DNA from: DATBVX01 sp963695985
GTDB lineage: Bacteria; Pseudomonadota; Gammaproteobacteria; Steroidobacterales; Steroidobacteraceae
Assembly (NCBI GenBank): GCA_963695985.1
Contig: CAVOIC010000011.1
Coordinates: forward strand, 1-64,000
Direction: 5' to 3'
DNA length: 64,000 nucleotides
The notes beneath the pieces were generated by a model that made no database searches, was not told the DNA's origin, and was given only the letters and a program-made list of their open reading frames with translations. Positions 63,188-64,000 of this stretch are shown in pieces (position 1 is the stretch's first letter; every line of letters begins with the position of its first letter). Made by a program: the position numbers and the translations under genes.

Positions 63188-63457
63188 ATGGACGCTCTTG
63201 CAACATTCTTTGGCCAAACGCAAATTGCCGCCGGGCTGCTGATCGGCATGGGCGCGCTGGGAACCGCCATCGGCTTCGGGCTGCTCGGCGGTAAATTCCT
63301 CGAAGGCGCCGCGCGCCAGCCGGAAATGGTGCCGATGCTGCAGGTCAAGATGTTCATCGTTGCCGGCCTGCTCGACGCGTTCACCGCTATCGCCACCGCC
63401 ATTGCCATTCTGCTGCTGTACGCCAATCCGCTGGTGTCGGCGGTCAAAGGCGGCTGA
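63188..63457 (+). CDS. atpE: F0F1 ATP synthase subunit c
   Basis: The 89-residue proton-carrying rotor subunit, two helices joined by the polar loop (GAARQPEM). The proton-binding acidic residue is the Asp in VAGLLDAFTAIATAIAI. GGA-rich glycine-motif helix one (GMGALGTAIGFGLLGG) is typical. A ribosome site GAGGAA lies before the ATG. Confidence 0.97.
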   Translation: MDALATFFGQTQIAAGLLIGMGALGTAIGFGLLGGKFLEGAARQPEMVPMLQVKMFIVAGLLDAFTAIATAIAILLLYANPLVSAVKGG

Positions 63458-63492
63458 TCAATCGGTAGTCAGCTTCTTCTAGGGAGCTCATT

Positions 63493-63963
63493 GTGAATCT
63501 CAATGCCACACTGATCGGCCAGGTCATCTGGTTTGCGCTCTTCATCTTCTTTGTCATGAAGTTCGTCTGGCCGTACTTTCAGCGCATCGTCGCCCAGCGG
63601 CAGAAGACCATTGCCGACGGGCTGGCGGCCGGGGAAAAGGGCCAAAAGGATCTAGGCGCGGCGAAGTCCAGGGCCGATGAAATCATCCACGAGGCACGCT
63701 CGCGCGCGACCCAGATCGAGAACCAGGCGCAACACAGGGCCAACGAGCTGATCGACGAGGCCAAGAAGAATGCGATCGGCGAGGGTGAACGGCTGTTGGC
63801 CGCAGCTCAGCAGCAAATTCAGCAGGAGAGCACCCGCGCGCGTGAAGCATTACGCAAGGACGTCGCCACTCTCGCGGTTACGGGAGCCTCACAGCTGCTC
63901 GAGCGCGAGATCGACCCCAAAGCACATGCCGCGCTGCTCGACAAGCTGGCGGCGCAGCTGTAA
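63493..63963 (+). CDS. atpF: F0F1 ATP synthase subunit b
   Basis: A 156-residue stator subunit: one N-terminal membrane helix (GQVIWFALFIFFVMKFVWPYF) and a long, charged coiled coil that reaches F1. A GTG or ATG start near 63493 follows AGGGAGCT. It is followed by atpH after three bases. Confidence 0.96.
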   Translation: MNLNATLIGQVIWFALFIFFVMKFVWPYFQRIVAQRQKTIADGLAAGEKGQKDLGAAKSRADEIIHEARSRATQIENQAQHRANELIDEAKKNAIGEGERLLAAAQQQIQQESTRAREALRKDVATLAVTGASQLLEREIDPKAHAALLDKLAAQL

Positions 63964-63966
63964 GCC

Positions 63967-64000
63967 ATGGCTGAAAAGATCACTATCGCCCGACCTTATG
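63967..64000 (+). CDS. atpH: F0F1 ATP synthase subunit delta, first codons only
   Basis: The ATG at 63967 opens MAEKITIARPY, matching the conserved start of AtpH. The gene runs off the right edge of the window, so only its first 11 codons are seen. Its place after atpF supports the call. Confidence 0.85.
   Translation, partial: MAEKITIARPY

Overview
The window is a GC-rich chromosomal segment of a Gammaproteobacterium, most likely near the Xanthomonadales/Nevskiales/Steroidobacterales. I infer this from gene order and families: rpmH-rnpA-yidD-yidC diverging from dnaA-dnaN-recF-gyrB, glyQS, glnA-ntrBC, rhodanese-grxC-secB-gpsA diverging from envC, tatABC-dtd, a peptide-use cluster (OPT, M2 dipeptidase, POT), prpBCD, rsmG-parA-parB and the atp operon. 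The order cannot be fixed from the sequence alone. No rRNA, tRNA, CRISPR array or transposase was seen.

Positions 1-15230 are an accessory surface-glycan region with glycosyltransferases (GT2 and GT4), several sulfotransferase domains, methyltransferases, an asparagine-synthase-like protein and an H-x-H hydrolase-like protein. It is unusually broken: an IucA/IucC-type siderophore synthetase remnant, a tandem sulfotransferase ORF, a split sulfotransferase joined to the back half of a duplicated GT2, a frameshifted asparagine synthase-like gene, and a frameshift that joins the H-x-H protein to a methyltransferase. The core genes to the right look intact, so this is more likely local decay and recombination than general sequence error.

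Positions 15286-24083 are the replication-origin neighbourhood. Membrane-protein insertion and ribosome/RNase P genes (yidC, yidD, rnpA, rpmH) read left; dnaA, dnaN, recF and gyrB read right. DnaA boxes and an AT-rich stretch between dnaA and dnaN make a likely oriC, and two near-perfect parS sites lie inside recF.

Positions 24121-43887 are housekeeping: an acyltransferase, glycyl-tRNA synthetase, nitrogen regulation (glnA with a sigma-54 promoter and two NtrC sites 32 bp apart, a DUF4124 protein, ntrB, ntrC), a mechanosensitive channel, pyrD and trmL head to head, gpsA/secB/grxC/rhodanese, envC, a GGDEF-EAL protein, ctpA, a small SEC-C protein and a small membrane protein.

Positions 43888-54320 hold the peptide transporters and dipeptidase, the Tat export system, dtd, a dihaem cytochrome c, and a metallo-hydrolase coupled to an AcuI/YhdH-type reductase. 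These lead into prpBCD, so acrylyl-CoA reduction and the 2-methylcitrate cycle appear to be linked. Then come rsmG, parA, an inserted SPFH/ribbon-helix-helix gene pair on the opposite strand, parB, and atpI-atpB-atpE-atpF with the first codons of atpH at the right edge.
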